A DNA stretch of 64,000 bases, taken from positions 17,910,001 to 17,974,000 of the forward strand of contig OZ005601.1 of assembly GCA_963930655.1 (NCBI GenBank), given 5' to 3'. Origin of the DNA: Myrica gale. Taxonomy: Eukaryota > Streptophyta > Magnoliopsida > Fagales > Myricaceae. How positions within the stretch are numbered: the first letter of the stretch is position 1; each line of letters starts with the position of its first letter. The notes under the pieces are model-generated. The model was not told the DNA's origin. It searched no databases and worked only from the letters and a program-made list of their open reading frames with translations. The position numbers and the translations under genes are program-made. Below, piece after piece: positions 26,844 through 37,557 of the stretch.

Positions 26844-29800
26844 GTGATTAATCGGAACTATTATTTATTGATATCTTGTGGTTTAATTCTTCAATTAATC
26901 CATTTCCATCATTATCTTTGACATTAAGGTGTGTTACTTTTAATCTAATTAATATGGAGACTTTAGTTTTTATTGTTTGGTCTATTGCTCTTCATTTAAT
27001 CTATTTGATTCGTTTCTTCAATATTAAGTTATCAATTTTATAAACTAACTAATTTGAGGCTTTTTTCAACTATATTTTGTTCAATAACTCTTACATAAAT
27101 CTATCTGCATAATTTCGTTATCGCTAAGGTATGTAATTGTTAAATAAAGTAATTGCGATGATTTTCAATTTAGCTTTTGTCTATATCTTTTCCACTAATC
27201 TAATTGTTTCAATTTCTTCAATGTTAAAGTATCTAATTTTAAGCTAAATAATTTGGACAGATTTTCGTTTACATTTTAGTCGATAACTGTGTCATTAATC
27301 TATTTGTTTCATTTCTTCATGATTAAGGTATCTAACTGTCATTTGATCTGTTTTAATTCGACAAGACTAAATGCTTCATTTTCTTCAAAATTATGCTATC
27401 CATTTTTGAAACTACATAATTTGTAATATTTTTCATTTATATTTTGGACCACAACTCTTGCATTAATGTATTTACAACATTTTATTCATCCTCAAGGTTC
27501 CTAATTTTCAAAGTGATTAATCGGAACTATTATTTATTGATATCTTGTGGTTTAACTCTTCAATTAATCCATTTGCGTCATTATCTTTGACATTAAGGTG
27601 TGTTACTTTTAATCTAATTAATATGGAGACTTTAGTTTTTATTGTTTGGTCTATTGCTCTTCATTTAATCTATTTGATTCGTTTCTTCAATATTAAGTTA
27701 TCAATTTTATAAACTAACTAATTTGAGGCTTTTTTCAACTATATTTTGTTCAATAACTCTTACATAAATCCATCTGCTTAATTTCGTTATCGCTAAGGTA
27801 TGTAATTGTTAAATAAAGTAATTGCGATGATTTTGAATTTAGCTTTTGTCTATATCTTTTCCACTAATCTAATTGCTTCAATTTCTTCAATGTTAAAGTA
27901 TCTAATTTTAAACTAAATAATTTGGACAGATTTTCGTTTACATTTTAGTCGATAACTCTGTCATTAATCTATTTGCTTCATTTCTTCATGATTAAGGTAT
28001 CTAACTGTCTTTTAATCTGTTATAAATCCACAAAATTAAGTTATTCATTTTCTTCAAAATTATGCTATCCATTTTTGAAACTACATAATTTGTAATATTT
28101 TTCATTTATATTTTGGTCCACAACTCTTGCATTAATGTATTTACAACATTTTATTCATCCTCAAGGTTCCTAATTTTCAAAGTGATTAATCGGAACTATT
28201 ATTTATTGATATCTTGTGGTTTAACTCTTCAATTAATCCATTTGCATCATTATCTTTGACATTAAGGTGTGTTACTTTTAATCTAATTAATATGGAGACT
28301 TTAGTTTTTATTGTTTGGTCTATTGCTCTTCATTTAATCTATTTGATTCGTTTCTTAAATATTAAGTTATCAATTTTATAAACTAACTAATTTGAGGCTT
28401 TTTTCAACTATATTTTGTTCAATAACTCTTACATAAATCTTTCTGCTTAATTTCGTTATCGCTAAGGTATGTAATTGTTAAATAAAGTAATTGCGATGAT
28501 TTTGAATTTAGCTTTTGTCTATATCTTTTCCACTAATCTAATTGCTTCAATTACTTCAATGTTAAAGTATCTAATTTTAAACTAAATAATTTGGACAGAT
28601 TTTCGTTTACATTTTAGTCGATAACTCTTTCATTAATCTTTTCGCTTCATTTCTTCATGATTAAGGTATCTAACTGTCTTTTGATCTGTTGTAAATCCAC
28701 AAAATTAAGTTCTTCATTTTCTTCAATATTATGCTATACAATTTTTAAACTAATTAATTTGAACTATTTTAATTTATATTTCGGTCCACAACTCCCGCAT
28801 TAATGTATTTACAACATTTTATTCATCCTCAAGGGTCCTAATTTTCAAAGTGATTAATCGGAACTATTATTTATTGATATCTTGTGGTTTAACTCTTCAA
28901 TTAATCCATTTCCATCATTATCTTTGACATTAAGGTGTGTTACTTTTAATCTAATTAATATGGAGACTTTAGTTTTTATTGTTTGGTCTATTGCTCTTCA
29001 TTTAATCTATTTGATTCGTTTCTTCAATATTAAGTTATCAATTTTATAAACTAACTAATTTGAGGCTTTTTTCAACTATATTTTGTTCAATAACTCTTAC
29101 ATAAATCTATCTGCTTAATTTCGTTATCGCTAAGGTATGTAATTGTTAAATAAAGTAATTGCGATGATTTTCAATTTAGCTTTTGTCTATATCTGTTCCA
29201 CTAATCTAATTGCTTCAATTTCTTCAATGTTAAAGTATCTAATTTTAAACTAAATAATTTGGACAGATTTTCGTTTACATTTTAGTCGATAACTCTTTCA
29301 TTAATCTATTTGCTTCATTTCTTCATGATTAAGGTATCTAACTGTCTTTTGATCTGTTATAAATCCACAAAATTAAGTTCTTCATTTTCTTCAATATTAT
29401 GCTATACAATTTTTAAACTAATTAATTTGAACTATTTTAATTTATATTTCGGTCCACAACTCCTGCATTAATGTATTTACAACATTTTATTCATCCTCAA
29501 GGTTCCTAATTTTCAAAGTGATTAATCGGAACTATTATTTATTGATATCTTGTGGTTTAACTCTTCAATTAATCCATTTGCATCATTATCTTTGACATTA
29601 AGGTGTGTTACTTTTAATCTAATTAATATGGAGACTTTAGTTTTTATTGTTTGGTCTATTGCTCTTCATTTAATCTATTTGATTCGTTTCTTCAATATTA
29701 AGTTATCAATTTTATAAACTAACTAATTTGAGGCTTTTTTCAACTATATTTTGTTCAATAACTCTTACATAAATCCATCTGCTTAATTTCGTTATCGCTA

Positions 29801-31404
29801 AGGTATGTAATTGTTAAATAAAGTAATTGCGATGATTTTGAATTTAGCTTTTGTCTATATCTGTTCCACTAATCTAATTGCTTCAATTTCTTCAATGTTA
29901 AAGTATCTAATTTTAAACTAAATAATTTGGACAGATTTTCGTTTACATTTTAGTCGATAACTCTGTCATTAATCTATTTGCTTCATTTCTACATGGTTAA
30001 GGTATCTAACTGTCTTTTAATCTGTTATAAATCCACAAAATTAAGTTCTTCATTTTCTTCAATATTATGCTATCCATTTTTGAAACTACATAATTTGTAA
30101 TATTTTTCATTTATATTTTGGTCCACAACTCTTGCATTAATGTATTTACAACATTTTATTCATCCTCAAGGTTCCTAATTTTCAAAGTGATTAATCGGAA
30201 CTATTATTTATTGATATCTTGTGGTTTAACTCTTCAATTAATCCATTTGCGTCATTATCTTTGACATTAAGGTGTGTTACTTTTAATCTAATTAATATGG
30301 AGACTTTAGTTTTTATTGTTTGGTCTATTGCTCTTCATTTAATCTATTTGATTCGTTTCTTCAATATTAAGTTATCAATTTTATAAACTAACTAGTTTGA
30401 GGCTTTTTTCAACTATATTTTGTTCAATAACTCTTACATAAATCTATCTGCTTAATTTCGTTATCGCTAAGGTATGTAATTGTTAAATAAAGTAATTGCG
30501 ATGATTTTCAATTTAGCTTTTGTCTATATCTTTTCCACTAATCTAATTGTTTCAATTTCTTCAATGTTAAAGTATCTAATTTTAAGCTAAATAATTTGGA
30601 CAGATTTTCGTTTACATTTTAGTCGATAACTCTGTCATTAATCTATTTGTTTCATTTCTTCATGATTAAGGTATCTAACTGTCATTTGATCTGTTTTAAT
30701 TCGACAAAACTAAATGCTTCATTTTCTTCAAAATTATGCTATCCATTTTTGAAACTACATAATTTGTAATATTTTTCATTTATATTTTGGACCACAACTC
30801 TTGCATTAATGTATTTACAACATTTTATTCATCCTCAAGGTTCCTAATTTTCAAAGTGATTAATCGGAACTATTATTTATTGATATCTTGTGGTTTAACT
30901 CTTCAATTAATCCATTTGCATCATTATCTTTGACATTAAGGTGTGTTACTTTTAATCCAATTAATATGGAGACTTTAGTTTTTATATTTTGGTCTATTGC
31001 TCTTCATTTAATAATCTATTTGATTCGTTTCTTCAATATTAAGTTATCTATTTTATAAACTAACTAATTTGAGGCTTTTTTCAACTATATTTTGTTCAAT
31101 AACTCTTACATAAATCTATCTGCTTAATTTCGTTATCGCTAAGGTATGTAATTGTTAAATAAAGTAATTGCGATGATTTTGAATTTAGCTTTTGTCTATA
31201 TCTTTTCCACTAATCTAATTGCTTCAATTTCTTCAATGTTAAAGTATCTAATTTTAAACTAAATAATTTGGACAGATTTTCGTTTACATTTTAGTCGATA
31301 ACTCTGTCATTAATCTATTTGCTTCATTTCTTCATGATTAAGGTATCTAACTGTCTTTTAATCTGTTATAAATCCACAAAATTAAGTTCTTCATTTTCTT
31401 CAAT

Positions 31405-31722
31405 GTTATATTACCTGAAGCACGTCTCAAATATCCACAATTAAGAGCAAAGAGATAAGCACTTTGCAGAACCCTTAAAATCACCATTAGATAAACAATA
31501 GATGCGAGCATAATCAAATAATCTAATGGAGACATATAAATTATAGAGATATGCATAGATAAGGCAAGTCAAGTGATCATCCAATCATCAAAATGGAATG
31601 TACTCAGTAAGAGCTAGAGAGTCAACATAATCACTTAAAACTTCTCCAAACTTTTCTTCCTTCTAACTTCTCCCCCTTTGGCATCATCAAAAATAGGCTA
31701 AGGGGAGGTCAAAGGCAGCTGG
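31405..31722 (-). other. Retroelement 3' non-coding end up to the array junction
   Basis: Unique sequence between the end of the env-like region and the satellite. It contains the polypurine tract but nothing resembling the LTR start seen at the right end (minus strand TGTTAGCCCAAGG). A 69-codon open frame at 31347-31556 runs from here into satellite sequence and has no recognisable similarity, so I do not call it a gene. The array breaks off within a few bases of 31404, just after TTTTCTTCAAT. Confidence 0.6.
31667..31680 (-). promoter_or_regulatory. Polypurine-tract-like site of the retroelement
   Basis: On the minus strand the sequence reads CAAAGGGGGAGAAG, preceded by TTTTTGATGATGC. A purine run of this type, used to prime plus-strand DNA synthesis, is typical near the 3' end of plant copia elements. 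It normally lies directly before the 3' LTR; here no LTR start follows it, so it is either one of several such tracts or the LTR beyond it has been lost. Confidence 0.6.
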
Positions 31723-33190
31723 CTAGGTAGGTGGAGTCTTTGAAGTGGAGGTGGAAGGTTTGGATGTCTTGATAACAAGAGGAGGATACTCAATCTCAAA
31801 CTTCTTCAGCCAGCCCATCCAAGTCGTGGAGAACCAATATGTCCCTTCCATTTCATGAGGCCGAAGATTTCTATCAACTGTCATATGTACCGTTGTTGCC
31901 TTTACAACATCCTCAGCAGATGATTTCACTTCATCCACAGTGCTTTGAATCACATCACTTAGCAGCAAAGAGCTTCTTGATGTCATCAAAGCTCATCTTC
32001 ATGTCGATGGCCAAATTCTCCAACTGTCGACCAACTTCTTTTATTTTTCCTTTGTGTTCCCAAATGAAGCTTTAAAAGATCCCAAGTGAGGTTCATGAGA
32101 ACTAGGAGCAGAAAATACGGAAGATGATCCAATGTGCAGTGGGGGGAAAGGAAATAGGTGTTTGCGTACCCAAAGAAGTCGTATTTCCCTTGAGAGTCCT
32201 TTCAGTTTCAGTTTTTTCCTCAAAACTGAACCTCTTTCATTTTCTTTCTAAGGTATCACCACACATTTCTTTATCCATTCTCCATCCTTGTTTTGCATAA
32301 AATCTCAATACCCAAAGGGTTTTCTTGTTGTATTACATGGAGTCTTTGGATTTTTCTCTAACTTCCCCAGTCATATCAATCTCAAAGATCTGAAATATAT
32401 TCATAAAAAGCATCCCCTATACATCTCCAAGAATATGATGTATTTGAATTTTCCAGTTCTTGGTAAGATAATGTTACAAAGCATATGATGCAATAATTAT
32501 CTATGAACAGTCAATCCACTGGCAGTAGGTTTAATAACCTCATTAAGGGTTGAGCTATCTAACACAACCCTAAATATCAAGTGGTTCTACCTCTGATAAC
32601 CCCATCCATCTGTAAGCATCAAAGAATTTCTTTTTCCATCATTAGGAGCAGAAATCAGGGAGTTTAATGAAGCAACTGATATGACTAATATCTCCCCATT
32701 TTCACAACTATTGACATCTCTTTAAAATCAAAACCATTCTCAGTTAACCATTGAAAATCAGCCCCTCAACCAGCAATTACTATCATATTCCGAAAATCTT
32801 GCACAAAATGATTATTGCAAAGCCCTGACCTGAAAGTGTAGGCCTTTGGAGTAGGAGCAGGTTCCTCAATGCTTTTCCCTTTCTTCTGAGCCGTAGAATT
32901 GACAAATACGGGTGATTGGCGAGCGGAATGTTTAGGGCGGCTGGAAGACATTTCAGCAGAGGCATTGTGAGGAGTTTGAAGGTTTTCAGCAGTGGATTTT
33001 TCGGAGAGGGCTGTGGGCAAGAGATGATTTTGAAAGAGAGGAGTTCATGCCGTTTGGGAGAGAAAAGAGGGTTTGTGAGATGGAGGAGAAATAAAGTGCT
33101 GACCCCTTTTGCCCTGAAGAGTATATATATATATATGATATGTATGTCCATCATTTTAAAAAACATTGTACTCATTATAAGTGTTGACAC
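31723..33190 (-). pseudogene. Decayed env-like / 3' region of the SIRE-like element
   Basis: Several short minus-strand frames follow one another downstream of the reverse-transcriptase remnant. One (33020-32766) is rich in Ser, Pro and Lys and ends in a stretch with aromatic and basic residues (around YTFRSGL and NNHFVQDF) that resembles the start of the plant 'putative transposon protein'/env-like region of SIRE elements. Another (31989-31723) is acidic and ends in a Ser/Thr/Pro-rich tail just before the polypurine tract. No transmembrane envelope is evident. The assignment rests on position, orientation and composition more than on strong motif matches. The region is broken in several places. 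Confidence 0.5.
33122..33136. repeat. Short (TA)n microsatellite
   Basis: An uninterrupted alternating T/A run inside the retroelement. No function is implied. Confidence 0.85.
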
Positions 33191-33521
33191 ATTGTTTTAC
33201 CAAGTGTTGACATATGTCATGTAAAAAGAATGCATACAATATTTTAACAAGGAACAAATATGATTTTAGAGCTAAATGCATAGAGAGCAATTTAAACAAA
33301 GATCAAAATATATTCAATGCAATCAACAACACAATTAATATTACAAAACAAGCACAAATCACCAATTTAATCCAAAAGTAATCTCATTCCAATAAGATAT
33401 CTGAAAGTTCTTTTAACCACGAGTAAATGAGATTGCATAGGTCAATATTGGAAATTAGCACACATGCATATGCAAGGCATTGTATTAGGTATACTTAGAG
33501 TGAGGTAAAGGAAGGATCCAA
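33191..33521 (-). other. Retroelement interior with no recognised coding sequence
   Basis: AT-rich stretch between the reverse-transcriptase remnant and the env-like region. RNase H would be expected about here in an intact copia element, but I cannot recognise it. Two GTGTTGACA motifs lie at the left margin (33181 and 33204). Confidence 0.5.
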
Positions 33522-34500
33522 TCATACCTTGATACCTTGTGTGTTCAACGTCTTTACCTTTTTGATCATTTTCCTTTTCCATTCTTGAGATGCTTGCTTC
33601 AAGCCATATAGTGCTTTTGTGAGCTTGAACACAAGGTGTGGTGACTTTTCATCTACAAGTCTAGGAGTTTGTTCTACACACACTTCCTCATAAATAATCA
33701 TTAAAAGATGCATTTGAAATCATTACAACATGCAAAGGTAAGCAATATGTGAATAGATTATAGTCTAGTCATAGGAGCAAAAGATTCATCAAAATTAATT
33801 GCATCTTCTAGATTGTAACCTTGGGCTACTAATATTGCCTTGTTCCTTACCACTTCCCCAGATACATCCATTTTGTTTTGAAAATTTCATTGAATACCAA
33901 TAACTGGATGATCTTGGAGTCTAGGAACTAGATGTCATATCATATTTTTTTTAAAACTTGTTTTACTTCATCATCCATGGCATGAATCCAACTTTTATCA
34001 ACTTTTGCCTCAGAAATATGTTTTGGCTCAATTTGAGAAAGTAAGGCAAAATTACTAGCTTGATTATGAAAGGAGTGAATACTTACATTTTCTCCACATT
34101 ACCAATGACTTGATCAATATGATGATTTCTGAAAGACTTCCAGGCCTTTGGTAGATCTTTGTTACTTCGAGGTGTTTCGTTTTCAAGATCTTTTACATCT
34201 TGCGCTTGTGGATGAGAGAACCTTTATTTTCTTCGCTTGCAGCTAGTTTCTCAACATATTTTTCAAGACCTACAACTTCATTCTAATCTTTTCTCATAGA
34301 AATGCTAGATTCATTAAATACCACATGAAAAGATTCTTCAACAACTAGGGTATGTTTATTGAAAACAAGATAGATTATACTATAAGTTGAATAGCCAAGA
34401 AGGATACCTTTCATCTGCATTTGCCTCGAACTTACCCAAACTATCCAATGCTATCAACATGAGTATCTTTCCTTTGTAATTATTACCAAAAAGTAACTGA
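33522..34500 (-). pseudogene. Decayed copia pol remnant (integrase end and reverse transcriptase)
   Basis: Read on the minus strand, the upstream part (around 34440-34290) resembles the end of a copia integrase region, with LGKFEANADE matching the family's LGKFDPKSDE-like stretch. Further on (around 33840-33770) comes RNKAILVAQGYN, and in 33713-33522 KALYGLKQAS, both hallmarks of copia reverse transcriptase. Order and orientation match gag upstream. Protease, most of integrase, most of reverse transcriptase and RNase H are not recognisable, so pol is far shorter than the usual length and is broken in several places. It cannot support transposition on its own. Confidence 0.85.
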
Positions 34501-34598
34501 ACCCTTTCCCTTGAGACAAAGAGAGTTAAACCAACTCTTGTCTTCGGTCATGTGCTTGGAGCATTCACATTGGACTTCAAGCACATCTGCAAAATCAA

Positions 34599-36110
34599 TC
34601 AACTCTTGGTTTTTGGTACCCAAATCTTTTTGGGTCCTTTGGTGTTAGAAATAAATTCATTCACCTTGTCTTTTTGAATCCACACAAATTTGATGCCATG
34701 AGTGGATTTCTTTCTTGCTGGACAAGTGTGTGAAATGTGTCCATTCTTTCCACAAAAGTTGCACAAAGCAAATGATGGAGATGATTTTGTGATCATATAA
34801 GAGTAGGATTTTTGATCATTTAAAAAATCATATCCAATGCCACTTTTATTAAAACAACATCTTTGAGAGCCAAGTAAAATATTAAGGTTTCTTTTTCCTT
34901 GAGTGAATTTTGCAAGATCTTTAGTGAGAGAGTCAACTTTCCTTTTTAAATCATTGTTTTCAGATTTCAAATCATTTGACTCTTCTTGCAAGACATTTTC
35001 ATTTTCTTTTGTGATTCTTGCAAGATTCTCTCCAAGAGAAACAACTTGAATTTTCAAAGAATCGTTTTCTTTTGCAATACTTTCAAGATTCTTTTTGAGA
35101 AAACAATATTTTGAAAAAATTCTTTTCAACTCAACATGTTGTTCATCAAAAGCATCTTGTAGTTCCTCAAAAGTAAAAGAGTCAAATGAAGAGTTTTGTA
35201 CCTCATCTTCATTATCCTTTGTCATAAAGCAAAGATTTGTAACTTCTTCATCGCTCTCACTACTACTTTCATCGGATTCTCCCCATGCAGCCAAGAATGC
35301 TTTCTTTTTGTATTTGAAATCCTTGGACTTCTTGTGGAGGAACTTTTTGAATTTTTTAGTGAATAAAGTCATTTCCTCATCATTCTCAGAGGATTCATCC
35401 TCACTAGAGTATGTGGCCTTTAGGGCTACACCCCTTTTTCCTTTGCCTTCATCTTCGTCTCTCTTAACTTGATTCATCTCATGGGTCATAAGAGATCCCA
35501 TGAGCTCGTCCAATGAGAGCTTCGTCAAATCCTTAGATTCTTGAATTGCAGTGACCTTGGGTTCCCAAGCTTTAGGAAGACACCTGAGAATCTTTCTTAC
35601 CATTTCATCATTAGTGTACTCTTTACCAAGAGATTTAAGCCCATTTATGATATCAGTAAAACGTGTAAACATAGACGATATAGATTCATCAGATCTCATC
35701 TTAAAAAGCTCATAGCTTTGAACAAGCATACTAATCTTATTTTCTTTAACTTGATTTGTACCTTCATGAGTTACTTGAAGTTTGTCCCAAATTTGTTTCG
35801 CGGTATCACAACCGGAAACACGATTAAATTCATTTGAATCAAGTGCACAATATAACACATTCATAGCTTTAGCATTTAAAGACATAAGTCTAAGATCAAC
35901 ATTATTCCATTCATTTTCATCTTTCAACTCTCCATCCTTATCTCTAGGAAAAGTAGGACCATTTGAGATAACTCTCCATAGTTCATAGTCCACGGCTTGG
36001 ATGTAAATCCTCATCCTAGCCTTCCAATAATTATAACAAGTTCCATTGAATAAGGGAGGTCTATTTGTGGATTGACCTTCAGCTAAGGAAGTGCTAACAA
36101 GGGTTGTCAT
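34599..36110 (-). CDS. gag: Ty1/copia Gag polyprotein (503 aa)
   Basis: The largest open frame in the window. Gag forms the cytoplasmic virus-like particle that packages the element's RNA. Residues about 15-40 (RPPLFNGTCYNYWKARMRIY) match the DUF4219-type N-terminus of plant copia Gag. Roughly 55-210 look like the UBN2 (gag-polypeptide) domain. Two Ser/Glu/Asp-rich stretches near 235-250 and 275-290 flank a very Lys-rich segment, and about 315-410 looks like a coiled coil rich in Glu, Asn, Leu and Lys. A single CCHC zinc knuckle (CNFCGKNGHISHTC) occupies about 450-463. The start ATG lies 22 bp beyond the primer-binding site. The frame is intact and ends before the pol remnant. In SIRE-type elements gag and pol are normally one long frame or linked by read-through; here the downstream part is missing. 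Confidence 0.93.
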   Translation of the reverse strand: MTTLVSTSLAEGQSTNRPPLFNGTCYNYWKARMRIYIQAVDYELWRVISNGPTFPRDKDGELKDENEWNNVDLRLMSLNAKAMNVLYCALDSNEFNRVSGCDTAKQIWDKLQVTHEGTNQVKENKISMLVQSYELFKMRSDESISSMFTRFTDIINGLKSLGKEYTNDEMVRKILRCLPKAWEPKVTAIQESKDLTKLSLDELMGSLMTHEMNQVKRDEDEGKGKRGVALKATYSSEDESSENDEEMTLFTKKFKKFLHKKSKDFKYKKKAFLAAWGESDESSSESDEEVTNLCFMTKDNEDEVQNSSFDSFTFEELQDAFDEQHVELKRIFSKYCFLKKNLESIAKENDSLKIQVVSLGENLARITKENENVLQEESNDLKSENNDLKRKVDSLTKDLAKFTQGKRNLNILLGSQRCCFNKSGIGYDFLNDQKSYSYMITKSSPSFALCNFCGKNGHISHTCPARKKSTHGIKFVWIQKDKVNEFISNTKGPKKIWVPKTKS

Positions 36111-36131
36111 AGATAGAGATATTAAACCTCA

Positions 36132-36143
36132 GCTCCGATACCA
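36132..36143 (-). promoter_or_regulatory. Primer-binding site (initiator Met-tRNA type)
   Basis: On the minus strand TGGTATCGGAGC, two bases after the LTR end. Plant copia elements typically have TGGTATCAGAGC, complementary to the 3' end of initiator methionine tRNA; one position differs. It fixes the element's orientation and the inner edge of the LTR. Confidence 0.9.
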
Positions 36144-36500
36144 ATTGTGAGTCTAAATAACAACCCAAGAGGGGGGGTGAATTGGGTTGTTCAAAAACTT
36201 TTGAATTCTTTTGCAAACAAACCCAAAACGTTCAGATCTATTTCTAGGAAAACTAGAGACTGGATATAAGCAGACAATGATATTAACAATAAAGGATAAG
36301 CAAGTTCAATCAAGCAATATCAGCAGAAATGAAAGATGAGAGTTAGGAAGATGACACTAGTATTTTTAGGTGGTTCGGCCAAACACGTGCCTACGTCCAC
36401 CCCCAAGGCAATTGACTTCCTTGGGCTTCCTCCACTATTCTCCAAATAGCGAATACACCTTAGCTTCCCGGGTGCTAAGGAACCTTTACAAAGCGTTTTG

Positions 36501-36660
36501 CGAGCTCACGCTTCAACTCTCACAAATCCTCATAACCTAGAGGATTTCTTCTACTCTTACAAGTAGGACCAAGTGTTTTCCGAGCTCACACTTTAACTCT
36601 CTTACAAATCCTCACAACCTAGAGGACTTCTTCTACTCTCACAAGTAGGACCAAGTGTTT
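36501..36660. repeat. Two tandem 80-bp units inside the LTR
   Basis: CGAGCTCAC occurs at 36501 and again at 36581. The text that follows (AAATCCTCA, AACCTAGAGGA, CTTCTACTCT, ACAAGTAGGACCAAGTGTTT) recurs at the same 80-bp offset with a few differences. The repeat lies on the transcribed side of the TATA box, in the probable R/U5 part. Confidence 0.9.
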
Positions 36661-36707
36661 GCCCAACACTCAGATGTTTTACAATAGATGGGTACAATGG
36701 AGGATGA

Positions 36708-36824
36708 CTCTCTAAGCCAAATCAACAAATGAATAGCTCAAGATATGGAACGGCTCTCTAAGCTAAATCTACAAATGGGTAGCTCAAGAAATGATAGGGC
36801 TCTCTAAGCCAAATCTACAAATGT
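36708..36824. repeat. Tandem 46-bp units (about 2.5 copies) inside the LTR
   Basis: CTCTCTAAGC starts at 36708, 36754 and 36800, each followed by AAATC(A/T)ACAAATG; the first two are then followed by TAGCTCAAGA. The spacing is 46 bp both times. The third copy is partial. Confidence 0.9.
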
Positions 36825-36920
36825 AAGAACCTGAGATTTACTGGAAGAATGAGTTCTTCAAGGAAGGCTTATGGATGTGCAAGATTGAATGCAAGCCTTC
36901 TAGATTGGAAGAGCTTCTCT

Positions 36921-36937
36921 CTTCTTCTTCTTCTTCT
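36921..36937. repeat. (CTT)n microsatellite in the LTR
   Basis: About five uninterrupted CTT triplets, reading GAA on the element's own strand, just downstream of the TATA box. Probably in the 5' end of the element's transcript. Confidence 0.85.
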
Positions 36938-37013
36938 TTGAGCTTTGTCTCTCAAGAAATTAAGGCAAGAATGATTTTCGTGTGTAGCTCTTGTTTTCTC
37001 TTTCAATCTTGTT

Positions 37014-37022
37014 CTATTTATA
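37014..37022 (-). promoter_or_regulatory. TATA box of the LTR promoter
   Basis: The minus strand reads TATAAATAG, a consensus plant TATA box in the LTR's own orientation. Transcription would start roughly 30 bp further on, near 36985, which would divide the LTR into a U3 of about 830 bp and an R+U5 of about 840 bp. The start site is inferred, not seen. Confidence 0.72.
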
Positions 37023-37140
37023 GTCTCTAGGGCACCAAGGGCTTTCTTGTCATGTTTTGGAGCCGTTGGAGGGCATTTAGAGCCGTTGGAGACATTTTTA
37101 GAATGAGTGACGTCGCTCCAGATCTGAGAAATCGAAGCAT

Positions 37141-37557
37141 GTGTCGACACCTTCCATGTATGTGTCGACACCTAGGAGCTTTGCCTGGAAACTCACTTTT
37201 TCGGGTGTATGACCAATGTGTCGACACTATGGTCCTATGTGTCGACACATACAACACTTAGTCTGAAAAATGTGTTCTTTGACAGTAACAAGCATTCCGA
37301 AAACACCAATTTCGCGGTTACTGTTCATGCATGAGAAACACTATTCCCGAGCTCCAAATCTGATCTTCACCGTTCAGATTATAGCACCTTGTGTCGTGAA
37401 CGTCCTCTTCAAATTTCAGCTCGATCGGACGACAAACAAAGCGGGATCTTGCCATTGTTCAATGTGTCGACACTATGTCTTCTATGTGTCGACTCATAGT
37501 TTTGTGCATTCTGGAGTATGACCAATGTGTCGACACCATGGTCCTATGTGTCGACAC
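37141..37557. promoter_or_regulatory. Four pairs of GTGTCGACAC palindromes in LTR U3
   Basis: The 10-bp perfect palindrome GTGTCGACAC occurs at 37141, 37162, 37218, 37239, 37464, 37527 and 37548, and as GTGTCGACTC at 37486. The eight sites form four pairs with start-to-start spacings of 21, 21, 22 and 21 bp, close to two helical turns. All lie about 120-540 bp upstream of the TATA box on the element's strand. Repeated palindromes at fixed helical phase look like binding sites for a dimeric protein; the protein is unknown. Confidence 0.8.

Larger units (their letters stand above)
1..31404 (+). repeat. Satellite array, left block (L subfamily), ~669-bp monomers
   Basis: Head-to-tail array whose units all begin GTGATTAATCGGAACTATT. 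Unit starts read directly include 1, 673, 1591, 2260, 3176, 4093, 4762, 5430, 6098, 6767, 7435 and so on to 30856, giving 45 complete monomers and one 549-bp partial. Usual length is 668-669 bp; 671-675 bp units carry 3-bp insertions, and three units are 916-918 bp. L-type diagnostic strings are AAGGTGTGTTAC, TTATTGTTTGG, AAGTTATCAATTTT and AAGGTATGTAATTG. All units have the same orientation and no long open frame. Two main monomer types alternate irregularly. One has GATTTTCAATTT, TTAAGCTAAAT and GTCATTTGATCTG. The other has GATTTTGAATTT, TTAAACTAAAT and GTCTTTTGATCTG. The satellite family is not one I recognise by name. Confidence 0.98.

Noticed and set aside
1-31404. CRISPR-like array
   Set aside because: Repeats are contiguous ~669-bp units without short repeats separated by unique spacers, and the context is a plant-type genome.
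31839-33224. Plus-strand open frames opposite the env-like region (31839, 32288, 32916)
   Set aside because: They run against the element's orientation, are short and have no recognisable domains, so they are treated as shadows.
35095-35988. Plus-strand open frames opposite gag (35095-35472, 35541-35837, 35782-35988)
   Set aside because: Antisense shadows of the gag frame; no domain is recognisable.
36869-37521. Short open frames on both strands in the LTR
   Set aside because: They run across the TATA box, palindromes and simple repeats of the LTR; their codons largely translate those repeats.
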